Origin: JAIOTH01 sp964639335
GTDB taxonomy: Bacteria > Patescibacteriota > Patescibacteriia > UBA1558 > S5-K13
Assembly: GCA_964639335.1 (NCBI GenBank)
Contig: CAZXCJ010000033.1
Coordinates: 1-12,215 of the forward strand
Direction of reading: 5' to 3'
Length of the DNA stretch: 12,215 nt
Below the pieces are notes generated by a model. The model made no database searches. It was not told where the DNA came from and worked only from the letters and a program-made list of their open reading frames with translations. Position 1 is the stretch's first letter. Each line of letters starts with the position of its first letter. A program made the position numbers and the translations under genes. Below, one piece after another: positions 6,508 to 11,813 of the stretch.

Positions 6508-6584
6508 CGCGGGGTAGAGCAGTCTGGCAGCTCGTCAGGCCCATAACCTGAAGGTCGCGGGTTCAAATCCCGCCCCCGCTACCA
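6508..6584 (+). tRNA. Initiator tRNA-fMet (anticodon CAU)
   Basis: This 77-nt gene shows initiator features: an unpaired first position (C1 opposite U72, where E. coli has C1-A72), the A11-U24 pair in the D stem, and a body close to E. coli initiator tRNA. The anticodon arm is TCAGG-CCCATAA-CCTGA, so the anticodon is CAU, but position 33 is C instead of the nearly universal U, and the 29-41 pair is A-U, so only two of the three consecutive G-C pairs are kept. A73 and CCA are encoded. It has its own TTGACA promoter and ends flush against a long repeat. Confidence 0.95.
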
Positions 6585-6723
6585 TTCGACTCGCCTTCGC
6601 TAACGCTCGGACTCGCTCATGGTTTCCGTCGAGCTAAGCTCGACTACAACCACTCTCATTTTATAAATGCGAGGCGAATATCCCGAGTGAGGAGCGTAGC
6701 AACGAATCGAGGAGCAAATGTTT
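6585..6723. repeat. 139-bp post-tRNA repeat, copy 1
   Basis: It begins at the base after the fMet CCA and is matched by 6880-7018 with two differences. It contains TCGACTCG blocks, a near-palindrome GTCGAGCTAAGCTCGAC and an ATGGT that can pair with the ACCAT formed by the tRNA end plus the first repeat base. The rest of the spacer to 6802 carries another GAGCTAAGCTC / TCGCTCGCGG remnant and AT-rich DNA, with no gene. Confidence 0.9.
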
Positions 6724-6802
6724 TATTTTCGACTCCTGAGCTAAGCTCGGTCGCTCGCGGTCTATGACCACTTAATTATAAATTTTTATTTTTTAATATT
6801 TG

Positions 6803-6879
6803 GGCAGGGTAGCTCAGTTGGTTAGAGCGCAGGACTCATAAGCCTGAGGCCGCGAGTTCAATTCTCGCCCCTGCTACCA
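6803..6879 (+). tRNA. tRNA-Met, elongator (anticodon CAU)
   Basis: A 77-nt class I tRNA. The acceptor GGCAGGG pairs with CCCTGCT, including a G1-U72 wobble; the D arm is standard and the T arm GCGAG-TTCAATT-CTCGC is perfect. The anticodon loop CTCATAA gives CAU, with U33 present. The closing 31-39 position of the anticodon stem is an A-G mismatch. G1-U72 with A73 resembles the elongator Met tRNA of Bacillus subtilis, so Met is preferred; a lysidine-modified tRNA-Ile2(CAU) cannot be excluded from sequence alone. Confidence 0.88.
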
Positions 6880-7018
6880 TTCGACTCGCCTTCGCTAACG
6901 CTCGGACTCGCTCATGGTTTCCGTCGAGCTAAGCTCGACTACAACCACTCTCATTTTATAAATGCGAGGCGAATGTCCCGAGTGAGGAGCGTAGCAACGA
7001 ATCGAGGGGCAAATGTTT
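6880..7018. repeat. 139-bp post-tRNA repeat, copy 2
   Basis: Matches 6585-6723 at 137 of 139 positions and also starts directly after the tRNA CCA. Identity extends back through the last seven tRNA bases (GCTACCA) and, with one mismatch, a few more, so the duplicated block includes the tRNA 3' end. Confidence 0.9.
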
Positions 7019-7094
7019 CATCTTCAATTCGGGTTCATGGCGGGCCACTAAATTAAAATTATTTAAAAATAGTCTAAGGACATCAATTAATTAT

Positions 7095-7114
7095 CATCCG
7101 AAAGGATGTTTTTT
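7095..7114 (+). terminator. Intrinsic terminator closing the tRNA cluster
   Basis: CATCC-GAAA-GGATG followed by six T residues: a compact stem capped by a stable GNRA tetraloop, placed between tRNA-Met with its repeat and the next promoter. Confidence 0.85.
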
Positions 7115-7142
7115 ATTTAAACCAAATTGTTATAAATAAATA

Positions 7143-7151
7143 TGTTATAAT
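7143..7151 (+). promoter_or_regulatory. Extended -10 promoter giving a leaderless transcript
   Basis: TGTTATAAT is a perfect extended -10. Its last base is only six bases before the ATG at 7158, so transcription should start at or within a base or two of the start codon. TTGTTA at 7127-7132 is too close (13 bp) to be a normal -35. Confidence 0.65.
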
Positions 7152-7157
7152 ATAAAT

Positions 7158-7619
7158 ATGTATTTAACGGTTCATTCATTGGTGGCCCTAACAAGCATAA
7201 AATATATTCATGCTCCTTTGCTATTATTTATAGTAAATTTTTTATTGCATTATATTTTAGATATTATTCCTCATGGAGATGGAAATGAGATTAGCCGAGG
7301 TTTTAAAAATAAAAATAAAAATTTATTTTTAATGGCTAGTTTGGATTTTTTATTTGTCATAATTATCAGTTTTATAATCTACAAAAATTTTCAATTTAAC
7401 ATCTATCATATAATTTTTGCAATTAGCGGAGCTATTTTACTTGATATTTTGTGGGGGTTTTATAAAATTACTAATTTTCGCTTTTTAAAATGGGCTGACG
7501 ACATTAGTATAGCTTGTCATAAATTAATAGGATATAAACCAAAATATATTTTTGAATATTCATTTCAATTTATACCAATAATTATTTGTTATTTTTTATT
7601 AACCCCTCCACCTTTTTAA
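7158..7619 (+). CDS. YdjM/DUF457-like membrane protein, possible metal-dependent hydrolase
   Basis: A 153-residue protein with three to four membrane segments (about 18-38, 58-76, 82-103 and 134-148). Conserved-looking polar residues sit within or beside the helices: His6, His31 and Asp35 in HYILDIIPHGD with His39 and Asp41, then Asp96 (LLDILWG) and His121 (CHKL). The HxxxD-x3-H/D layout in membrane helices resembles the membrane-bound metal-dependent hydrolase family typified by YdjM (DUF457), but the match is by motif only and the reaction is unknown. Translation probably starts at the very 5' end of the message, since the -10 box lies six bases upstream and there is no room for a Shine-Dalgarno site. 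The last codons (LTPPPF) form one arm of a long hairpin with downstream DNA. Expression is certain only as far as the promoter suggests. Confidence 0.7.
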   Translation: MYLTVHSLVALTSIKYIHAPLLLFIVNFLLHYILDIIPHGDGNEISRGFKNKNKNLFLMASLDFLFVIIISFIIYKNFQFNIYHIIFAISGAILLDILWGFYKITNFRFLKWADDISIACHKLIGYKPKYIFEYSFQFIPIIICYFLLTPPPF

Positions 7620-7695
7620 AAGTATATTACAAAAAATACTAAACTAACTTTATATAATAAATGTTTTAGTAATAATTAAAAAGGTGAGGGGTTAA
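7599..7695. repeat. Long imperfect hairpin spanning the gene end
   Basis: Arms of about 20 bp, AACCCCTCCACC-type (7599-7619) and GGTGAGGGG-type (7676-7695), are complementary with a single bulged C. Inside them ATTAC/GTAAT (7626-7630 and 7669-7673) and TACTAAA/TTTAGTA continue the pairing. The left arm is the coding 3' end of the membrane protein gene. There is no T-run after it, so it is not a standard terminator. Confidence 0.75.
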
Positions 7696-7712
7696 AATAA
7701 ATTATTTAAAAC

Positions 7713-7745
7713 AAAAACGCTTAGAAAAATTTCTAGCGTTTTTTT
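7713..7745. terminator. Bidirectional intrinsic terminator
   Basis: AAAAACGCTTAGAAA pairs with TTTCTAGCGTTTTT (one bulge, two-base loop), with an A-run before and seven T residues after. It separates the convergent membrane protein and ferredoxin genes. Confidence 0.85.
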
Positions 7746-7751
7746 AATTTT

Positions 7752-7799
7752 TATTAATCAATTAGCCTATTAAGCAATTCTACTATTAACCTATTACTT
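7752..7799. repeat. Degenerate 8-bp tandem repeat array (6 units)
   Basis: Six in-phase octads, for example TATTAATC, TATTAAGC and TATTAACC, alternating with AATTAGCC and AATTCTAC. The final unit overlaps the ferredoxin stop codon. This resembles the 7-bp arrays elsewhere but with a period of eight. Confidence 0.6.
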
Positions 7800-7970
7800 G
7801 CTTATGGCATCAACCGGACAAGCATTTATAATATCATCTACATTACAAGCGCACTTACTTTCTACACAACTAACTTCCGCCTTACCGTCGTCATTCATTT
7901 TAAAACATTGCGGACACATAGAAACGCATGTTCCACAACCAATACATTTTTCTTGATCAACTTTTAACAT
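7794..7970 (-). CDS. Small 4Fe-4S ferredoxin
   Basis: Read from the minus strand, this 58-residue protein starts MLKVDQEKCIGCGTC. The cluster ligands are Cys9, Cys12 and Cys15 with a distal Cys51-Pro, the arrangement of single-cluster ferredoxins such as Desulfovibrio gigas ferredoxin II and Thermotoga ferredoxin. Cys19 and Cys42 (or Cys40) lie close to the positions of the structural disulfide in those proteins. The second canonical CxxCxxC is degraded (Cys35, Cys40, Cys42), so one cluster is more likely than two, although nine cysteines in 58 residues is high. It would carry low-potential electrons in the cytoplasm; no partner oxidoreductase is adjacent. It has its own extended -10 promoter and a terminator, so it is a monocistronic unit. 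No Shine-Dalgarno motif precedes the ATG. Confidence 0.93.
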   Translation of the reverse strand: MLKVDQEKCIGCGTCVSMCPQCFKMNDDGKAEVSCVESKCACNVDDIINACPVDAISK

Positions 7971-7993
7971 ATTTTTAATTATTTTAATTATTT

Positions 7994-8015
7994 AAAAAAA
8001 GATTCTTGAAAATCT
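7994..8015 (-). other. Weak hairpin plus T-run in the ferredoxin leader
   Basis: On the minus strand AGATTTTCAAGAATCT folds into a five- to six-pair stem with a TCAA loop and is followed by a T-run, all inside the predicted leader about 24-45 nt before the ATG. It has the form of an attenuator but the stem is AT-rich and weak. Confidence 0.35.
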
Positions 8016-8023
8016 ATATAAAT

Positions 8024-8051
8024 ATTATAACAAATTATTTTTTAGAATCAA
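8024..8051 (-). promoter_or_regulatory. Promoter of the ferredoxin gene
   Basis: Minus-strand TTGATT (8046-8051), a 16-bp spacer and TATAAT (8024-8029) with an upstream TG (TGTTATAAT). The predicted start near 8017 gives a leader of about 47 nt. Confidence 0.75.
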
Positions 8052-8072
8052 GCTTAAAAACCAATAAACATA

Positions 8073-8114
8073 TAACCATTTAACAATTAATCAATTAACA
8101 ATTAACCTATTGTT
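8073..8114. repeat. Degenerate 7-bp tandem repeat array (6 units)
   Basis: Six in-phase heptads of the TTAACAA / ATTAACC kind run up to the base before the exchanger stop codon (8115-8117). Same class as the array at 517-614. Confidence 0.6.
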
Positions 8115-9083
8115 TCACCCGCGCATTACTAAATAAACAATATAAGCGATATATAAAGTAGCCAAACTTGCTCCCTGCCATTTTTGAATAATATTTTTCT
8201 TACCAACAAACATATAAATAAATAATAATATCGTTATAAAAACAACAAATAATATATCAAAATTTAAAACTGGTGTAAATACAACCGGTCTAATAACGGC
8301 ACTAAATCCTAAAACCCAAAAGATATTAAATATATTTGAACCAATCACATTGCCAACCGCAATATCAGGATTCTTCTTTAAAGCCGCCACTACTGAAGTT
8401 GCTAATTCTGGTAAAGAAGTTCCAATAGAAACAATTGTTAAGGCAATTAAAGATTCCGAAACATTAAATAATTTAGCTATATTAACTGCACTATTTACTA
8501 CAAAATGCCCCCCAAATCCTAATCCAATCATGCCGCCCAAAATTAAAAGGATTGATTTAGAGGAAGAGTATTTAAAAACTTTTTCTGGTTCACCCTTAAC
8601 TTTTGCGATGCTAAAAGTATAATATATAAAAATCGCAAAGAATAAAAGCATTACTATCCCATCAATTCTAGTAACAAAATTTGCTATTCCTCCATCAATT
8701 AAAATATCATTAGCAACTACTCCCAAAACAACAATAGCTAAAAGAGATAAGGGAACTTGTATTAAAACAGTTCCTCTTTTTATGGCTAAGGGTAAAATAA
8801 TTGCACAAATACCCAATATTAATAAAGTATTGGCAATATTAGAACCCAAAACATTACCAATAACTATTTCACTATTTCCACTAATACTAGCCATTACATT
8901 AACCAAAAGCTCTGGGGCAGATGTTCCAAAGGCCACAACAGTTAATCCAATAACAATACTAGAAATCCCAAATCTTTTAGCAATAGAGCTCCCGCCTTTT
9001 ACAAGCCAGTCAGCACCCTTGATTAAAATTACGAAACCAATAATTAAAATACCAAATTGTAATATCATATGTTTATCAAACAA
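8115..9083 (-). CDS. Calcium/sodium exchanger family membrane protein (CaCA, YrbG-like)
   Basis: An inner-membrane cation/Ca2+ antiporter of the CaCA superfamily with about ten helices. The two inverted alpha repeats are clear: alpha-1 at about residues 46-91 (TVVAFGTSAPELLVNV ... GNVLGSNIANTLLILG) and alpha-2 at about 212-259 (TIVSIGTSLPELATSV ... GNVIGSNIFNIFWVLG). The GTSxPEL glutamates and GNxxGSNxxN asparagines are the ion-binding residues of the family. The longest reading, 322 residues, starts with TTG at 9083; GGAGG from the adjacent palindromic element lies eight bases upstream as a possible Shine-Dalgarno site. An ATG at 9068 gives 317 residues beginning MILQF, closer to the usual family N-terminus, but with poorer Shine-Dalgarno spacing. 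It is transcribed alone from an extended -10 promoter with a structured leader of about 100 nt. The ion actually exchanged cannot be read from sequence. Confidence 0.92.
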   Translation of the reverse strand: MFDKHMILQFGILIIGFVILIKGADWLVKGGSSIAKRFGISSIVIGLTVVAFGTSAPELLVNVMASISGNSEIVIGNVLGSNIANTLLILGICAIILPLAIKRGTVLIQVPLSLLAIVVLGVVANDILIDGGIANFVTRIDGIVMLLFFAIFIYYTFSIAKVKGEPEKVFKYSSSKSILLILGGMIGLGFGGHFVVNSAVNIAKLFNVSESLIALTIVSIGTSLPELATSVVAALKKNPDIAVGNVIGSNIFNIFWVLGFSAVIRPVVFTPVLNFDILFVVFITILLFIYMFVGKKNIIQKWQGASLATLYIAYIVYLVMRG

Positions 9084-9084
9084 T

Positions 9085-9146
9085 CACCTGTCCTCCGACC
9101 TGTCTCCCGAAGCTTCAGCGAAGGGAGAAGCCTTGGCGAAGGAGGA
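9085..9146. repeat. Palindromic element in the exchanger leader
   Basis: A GC-richer block with outer arms CCTCC / GGAGG, inner TCTCCC / GGGAGA and a core CTTCAGCGAAG. It shares ACCTGTCTCCCGAAG (9097-9111) with the element at 11814-11828, which differs at one base. On the minus strand it places GGAGG eight bases before the TTG start. Confidence 0.7.
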
Positions 9147-9180
9147 AGAAAGCAATAAATCAAATAACCAATTGCTTTCT
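9147..9180. repeat. Perfect 10-bp inverted repeat
   Basis: AGAAAGCAAT (9147-9156) and ATTGCTTTCT (9171-9180) are perfect complements around a 14-base loop. It lies next to the palindromic element, at the beginning of the predicted exchanger leader RNA. Confidence 0.7.
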
Positions 9181-9188
9181 TAATATTA

Positions 9189-9217
9189 ATTATAACAATA
9201 ACTCTAATTTTTGGCTA
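9189..9217 (-). promoter_or_regulatory. Promoter of the exchanger gene
   Basis: Minus-strand TATAAT (9189-9194) with upstream TG (TGTTATAAT), and TAGCCA (9212-9217) as a partial -35 at 17-bp spacing. The start near 9182 gives a leader of about 100 nt containing the hairpin and palindrome. Confidence 0.65.
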
Positions 9218-9399
9218 TCAAACAACAAATTTGCTTAGCCTGATGCTCTTCTAATAATACTCAAAAAAAAAGAAAGCTGTTAACTAATCGACCAACGACT
9301 TTCATAAAATATAAAGTAACCCACCGATAAAAAAATCTATCTCAAACCAAAAACCGTTTTTTTAAAAAAAGCAATTTTTGATTTTAAAACTATATAAAG
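9218..9399. other. AT-rich spacer, no gene seen
   Basis: No plausible coding frame, tRNA or strong promoter. It holds homopolymer stretches, including TTTTTTTAAAAAAA near 9357-9370, which with flanking AAAAA/TTTTT could make a weak terminator for the minus-strand gene ending at 9400. Confidence 0.4.
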
Positions 9400-10617
9400 T
9401 TAAAAATTGAAAGCATCATTACTTCTTTCTAGTTCCGTACGAAGATTTGTTTCTATATCAATATTTCCTAATTTAATTTCCGCTGACTCCCGCGAACAGT
9501 CACCTACTCCACTAACATATGCTTTACCGTTAAAATCTGGATTATTAACATCCTTTTCTATGCGCTTAACCGTATCTATTAAATTCTTAATATAATCTTT
9601 GGTCATTTTTTCAAATTCTAAAAAATTTTTTTTATGTCCATATTTTTCCGCCCACCATTCAAACTGTTCTGCTGCAGCATGTATTTCTTCTATTTTATTA
9701 TCATAATACTCTTGGCAATGCATTTTTTCTACTTCCGTAAAATGTGAATTAAACTCTAACTCATACTTTTCTGGTAAAACTATTTCCTCGCTAATAATGC
9801 CTTGATTGGATTCAATAAATTCGTCTGAATTATTAAGATTCTTTTCATCTTCAGGGTCAACCTTAACTTCAGATTTTTTTAAATCATCAATGGCATAATC
9901 CAAATATTTATCAGAAGTTTGACGTAAAACCTCATGTAACCAGATTAATGGCAAATTATCTTTATCAGCATGTTCGACAAGTTTTATCATATCATTTATT
10001 GCAAATTCATATATTATTCTTTTACCACCCACATCTTTCATCTCCCGAAACAATTCATCAGAATGTGTAAGAAATAGCTCTGTTTTTTGCATATCATGCA
10101 TTTCCATTGTTATAAATTGCTCAAAAGCATTACTAAGAATGGCTTTAGCAGAATCAAGACTTAGCTCACCTCCAAAATCCATATTAGAATCCGAATCAGA
10201 ATCAGATTCGTTAGCATGAAGTGCTCCACCCATAACATTCAAAAGACCATAAAGGCCCAGACAAACAACGGCTTTAGTTGTTTTTCCATCCCACTTAATT
10301 TTCTCTTTTAATCCTTTTCCTAAATCTTTAAATAATTCAACTTGCTCTTTAAAAGTTTTAACCAGTTCCGCCTTGATATTCAAGGGAACTTTCTCTATCA
10401 TTTGCTTCATTTTCTCCTTTTCGTCTTCTGGAACTTCCTCGGACATAATTTTAAGTATTTCATCTGCCCCTGGCATATCATAATTTTCTATCTCTTCTTT
10501 TGTAAAGACCATTTTCTCCTTTTCTTCTCCTGATAAATCTTCTGATTCTTGTTCTGATTTTTTATATTTTTCCTCTTTACCCGCTTCTGCTGGCATAATT
10601 TTTTCCTCAAAACTCAT
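9400..10617 (-). CDS. Acidic single-membrane-segment protein, unknown function
   Basis: A 405-residue protein that I cannot assign to a family. The first 110 residues are very acidic and charged (many Glu/Lys, e.g. KEEKYKKSEQESEDLSGEEK) with predicted helices. A single hydrophobic stretch follows at about 116-134 (AVVCLGLYGLLNVMGGALHA), then a short Ser/Asp run (ESDSDSDSN, 137-145) and about 260 residues of mostly helical, acidic sequence with Trp/His-rich patches (EQFEWWAEKYGHKK). There is no N-terminal signal peptide, so the acidic N-terminus is probably cytoplasmic and the larger part may be extracytoplasmic, or the reverse. It has its own good promoter (TTGACA, 17 bp) and follows comF on the same strand. 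The start is the ATG at 10617; the next in-frame ATG, at Met8, is an alternative. No Shine-Dalgarno motif is visible. Confidence 0.75.
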   Translation of the reverse strand: MSFEEKIMPAEAGKEEKYKKSEQESEDLSGEEKEKMVFTKEEIENYDMPGADEILKIMSEEVPEDEKEKMKQMIEKVPLNIKAELVKTFKEQVELFKDLGKGLKEKIKWDGKTTKAVVCLGLYGLLNVMGGALHANESDSDSDSNMDFGGELSLDSAKAILSNAFEQFITMEMHDMQKTELFLTHSDELFREMKDVGGKRIIYEFAINDMIKLVEHADKDNLPLIWLHEVLRQTSDKYLDYAIDDLKKSEVKVDPEDEKNLNNSDEFIESNQGIISEEIVLPEKYELEFNSHFTEVEKMHCQEYYDNKIEEIHAAAEQFEWWAEKYGHKKNFLEFEKMTKDYIKNLIDTVKRIEKDVNNPDFNGKAYVSGVGDCSRESAEIKLGNIDIETNLRTELERSNDAFNF

Positions 10618-10669
10618 AAATTTAAAATTATTTATTAAATTATTACTACATCAGTAATATATATATATT

Positions 10670-10698
10670 ATAGTATAGTGCTCAAAATATAATGTCAA
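10670..10698 (-). promoter_or_regulatory. Promoter of the acidic membrane protein gene
   Basis: Minus-strand TTGACA (10693-10698), 17 bp, then TACTAT (10670-10675); an overlapping TATACT at 15-bp spacing is the alternative -10. The start near 10663 leaves a leader of about 45 nt. Confidence 0.7.
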
Positions 10699-10718
10699 TA
10701 ACATAACATTATAAACAT

Positions 10719-11351
10719 TCAATTCTTGGCTATCACCAAACACCAAATCTTATTAGCATTATTATCTTTTAATAACTTAGCTATTTCTGAAACAGTTGAG
10801 CCAGTAGTATATACATCATCAATAATTATAAAATTTTTACCTTCAACAAAATTCTTGTCTAAAATTTGAAAGGCATTTTTCATATTTTCTTCTCTCCCCT
10901 TTTTATTAAGCTGAGCTTGTTGTTTAGTATGTTTAATTCTAATAATTAAATCATTTTTTAAATTATATCTAAATTTCTCAGAAAAGTTTATTGCAATTAA
11001 ATGGGCTTGATTAAAACATCGCATCAATAATTTTTTTTTGTGTAAGGGAACGGGAATAATAATCGGATTTTCTAACTTATTCTCAATTTGATTATAATAA
11101 TCAATCATTAATTGAGATAAAGATAATGATAATTCTTGAATATAATTATATTTATAAAAATGAATTAATTTTTGCAGTAATTCGTTATGAAAAGAAGCAC
11201 AAACATGGATTTGGTCAATATACTCATTCTTAAAATGATCTGCCTTATTCGTTTTTAGAGAATTAAAACAATCCTGGCATAACAAAATATCATTTTTACC
11301 ACAACCAATACATTCAATTGGGAATAAGGTGTCTAATAGCTTTTTAAACAT
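10719..11351 (-). CDS. comF: ComF-family phosphoribosyltransferase-like protein
   Basis: A 210-residue protein with the ComF layout. An N-terminal zinc-finger pair, Cys14-x2-Cys17 and Cys25-x2-Cys28, is followed by the type I phosphoribosyltransferase fold: IIIPVPLHKKK (97-107), RCFNQAHLIA (111-120, usually RGFNQ), RIKHTKQQAQLNKKGREEN (138-156) and the PRPP-binding loop FIIIDDVYTTGST (174-186). ComF proteins act in the cytoplasm during natural transformation, probably with the ComFA helicase and DprA, although the enzymatic reaction is unproven; a salvage-type transferase is the alternative. No other competence gene is in the window. The 38-bp gap to the upstream four-helix-bundle gene is filled with TAAGCCA-type heptads, and no promoter or Shine-Dalgarno motif is recognisable, so co-transcription from further upstream is likely. 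Confidence 0.9.
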   Translation of the reverse strand: MFKKLLDTLFPIECIGCGKNDILLCQDCFNSLKTNKADHFKNEYIDQIHVCASFHNELLQKLIHFYKYNYIQELSLSLSQLMIDYYNQIENKLENPIIIPVPLHKKKLLMRCFNQAHLIAINFSEKFRYNLKNDLIIRIKHTKQQAQLNKKGREENMKNAFQILDKNFVEGKNFIIIDDVYTTGSTVSEIAKLLKDNNANKIWCLVIAKN

Positions 11352-11356
11352 AGAAT

Positions 11357-11384
11357 TAAGCCATAAGCATTAAGCCATAAGATA
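11357..11384. repeat. TAAGCCA heptad array, left flank of four-helix-bundle gene
   Basis: Four in-phase heptads on the plus strand starting TAAGN (TAAGCCA, TAAGCAT, TAAGCCA, TAAGATA). The array fills the gap between the gene stop and the comF start. Its orientation is opposite to the array at 11767-11801. Confidence 0.75.
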
Positions 11385-11389
11385 ATAAA

Positions 11390-11737
11390 TTAGATACTTT
11401 TTGATAAACCTGTAAGCATCTTACCAATCTCTCTTGCTCTTTCAATAAGAACCTCTCTCACCTCTTTTGTAATATATTTCAATTCAAAACTTAAGAAAAA
11501 ATAATATTTCAATTCTTCCAAAGAAGTTTGAGACATAACTAAAAAATGTCTACGATCTAAGGGGGTTCTTCTCTTGGTTCCTTCTGCTATATTAGCTGGA
11601 ACAGAAATAGCGGATCTCCTCATTTGTGAAACTAGTCCATAAATTTCTAATTTTGGAAAATCATTGGTAATTTTATAAACATTTAAAACTAAATTATGAG
11701 CTTTTTCCCAAACCTTTAATTTTCTAAACTTTTCCAT
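11390..11737 (-). CDS. Four-helix-bundle protein (23S rRNA intervening-sequence protein family)
   Basis: A 115-residue helical protein with the family signature KVWEKAHNLVLNVYKIT (8-24), EIYGLVSQMRRSAISVPANI followed by AEG (31-53), and SLEELKYYFFLSFELKYI (72-89). The family was first found encoded within intervening sequences of spirochete 23S rRNA; related proteins serve as accessory subunits (Avd) of diversity-generating retroelements, where they form a basic pentameric barrel that binds nucleic acid. Here there is no rRNA, reverse transcriptase or variable repeat nearby, so it is a free-standing copy of unknown role. It sits between inverted heptad arrays (11357-11384 and 11767-11801) in the minus-strand run between clpB and comF. 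No Shine-Dalgarno motif is seen before the ATG. Confidence 0.92.
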   Translation of the reverse strand: MEKFRKLKVWEKAHNLVLNVYKITNDFPKLEIYGLVSQMRRSAISVPANIAEGTKRRTPLDRRHFLVMSQTSLEELKYYFFLSFELKYITKEVREVLIERAREIGKMLTGLSKSI

Positions 11738-11766
11738 ACAATTATTGAATATTAATAATAAACATG

Positions 11767-11801
11767 TAACTTATGGCTTACGGCTTATAGCTTACAGCTA
11801 A
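11767..11801. repeat. TGGCTTA heptad array, right flank of four-helix-bundle gene
   Basis: Five in-phase heptads (TAACTTA, TGGCTTA, CGGCTTA, and so on). Read on the minus strand they are TAAGCCA-type, so this array is an inverted counterpart of 11357-11384. Confidence 0.75.
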
Positions 11802-11813
11802 ATAAAAAAGACC

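Noticed and set aside
6803..6879. tRNA-Ile2 (CAU, lysidine-modified) instead of tRNA-Met
   Set aside because: The G1-U72 pair with A73 and the GAGGCCG variable region resemble elongator Met tRNA; not fully excluded, so kept as an alternative in the feature entry.
6585..7018. CRISPR array suggested by repeated blocks
   Set aside because: Only two copies of 139 bp, separated by a tRNA gene and with no short regular spacers or cas genes.
8350..9183. Plus-strand open frames of 90 and 133 codons opposite the exchanger gene
   Set aside because: Antisense shadows of the CaCA alpha-repeat region and its leader, with no independent support.
11390..11737. Diversity-generating retroelement, because of the Avd-like four-helix-bundle protein
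   Set aside because: There is no reverse transcriptase, template repeat or variable repeat in the window; the neighbours are clpB and comF.
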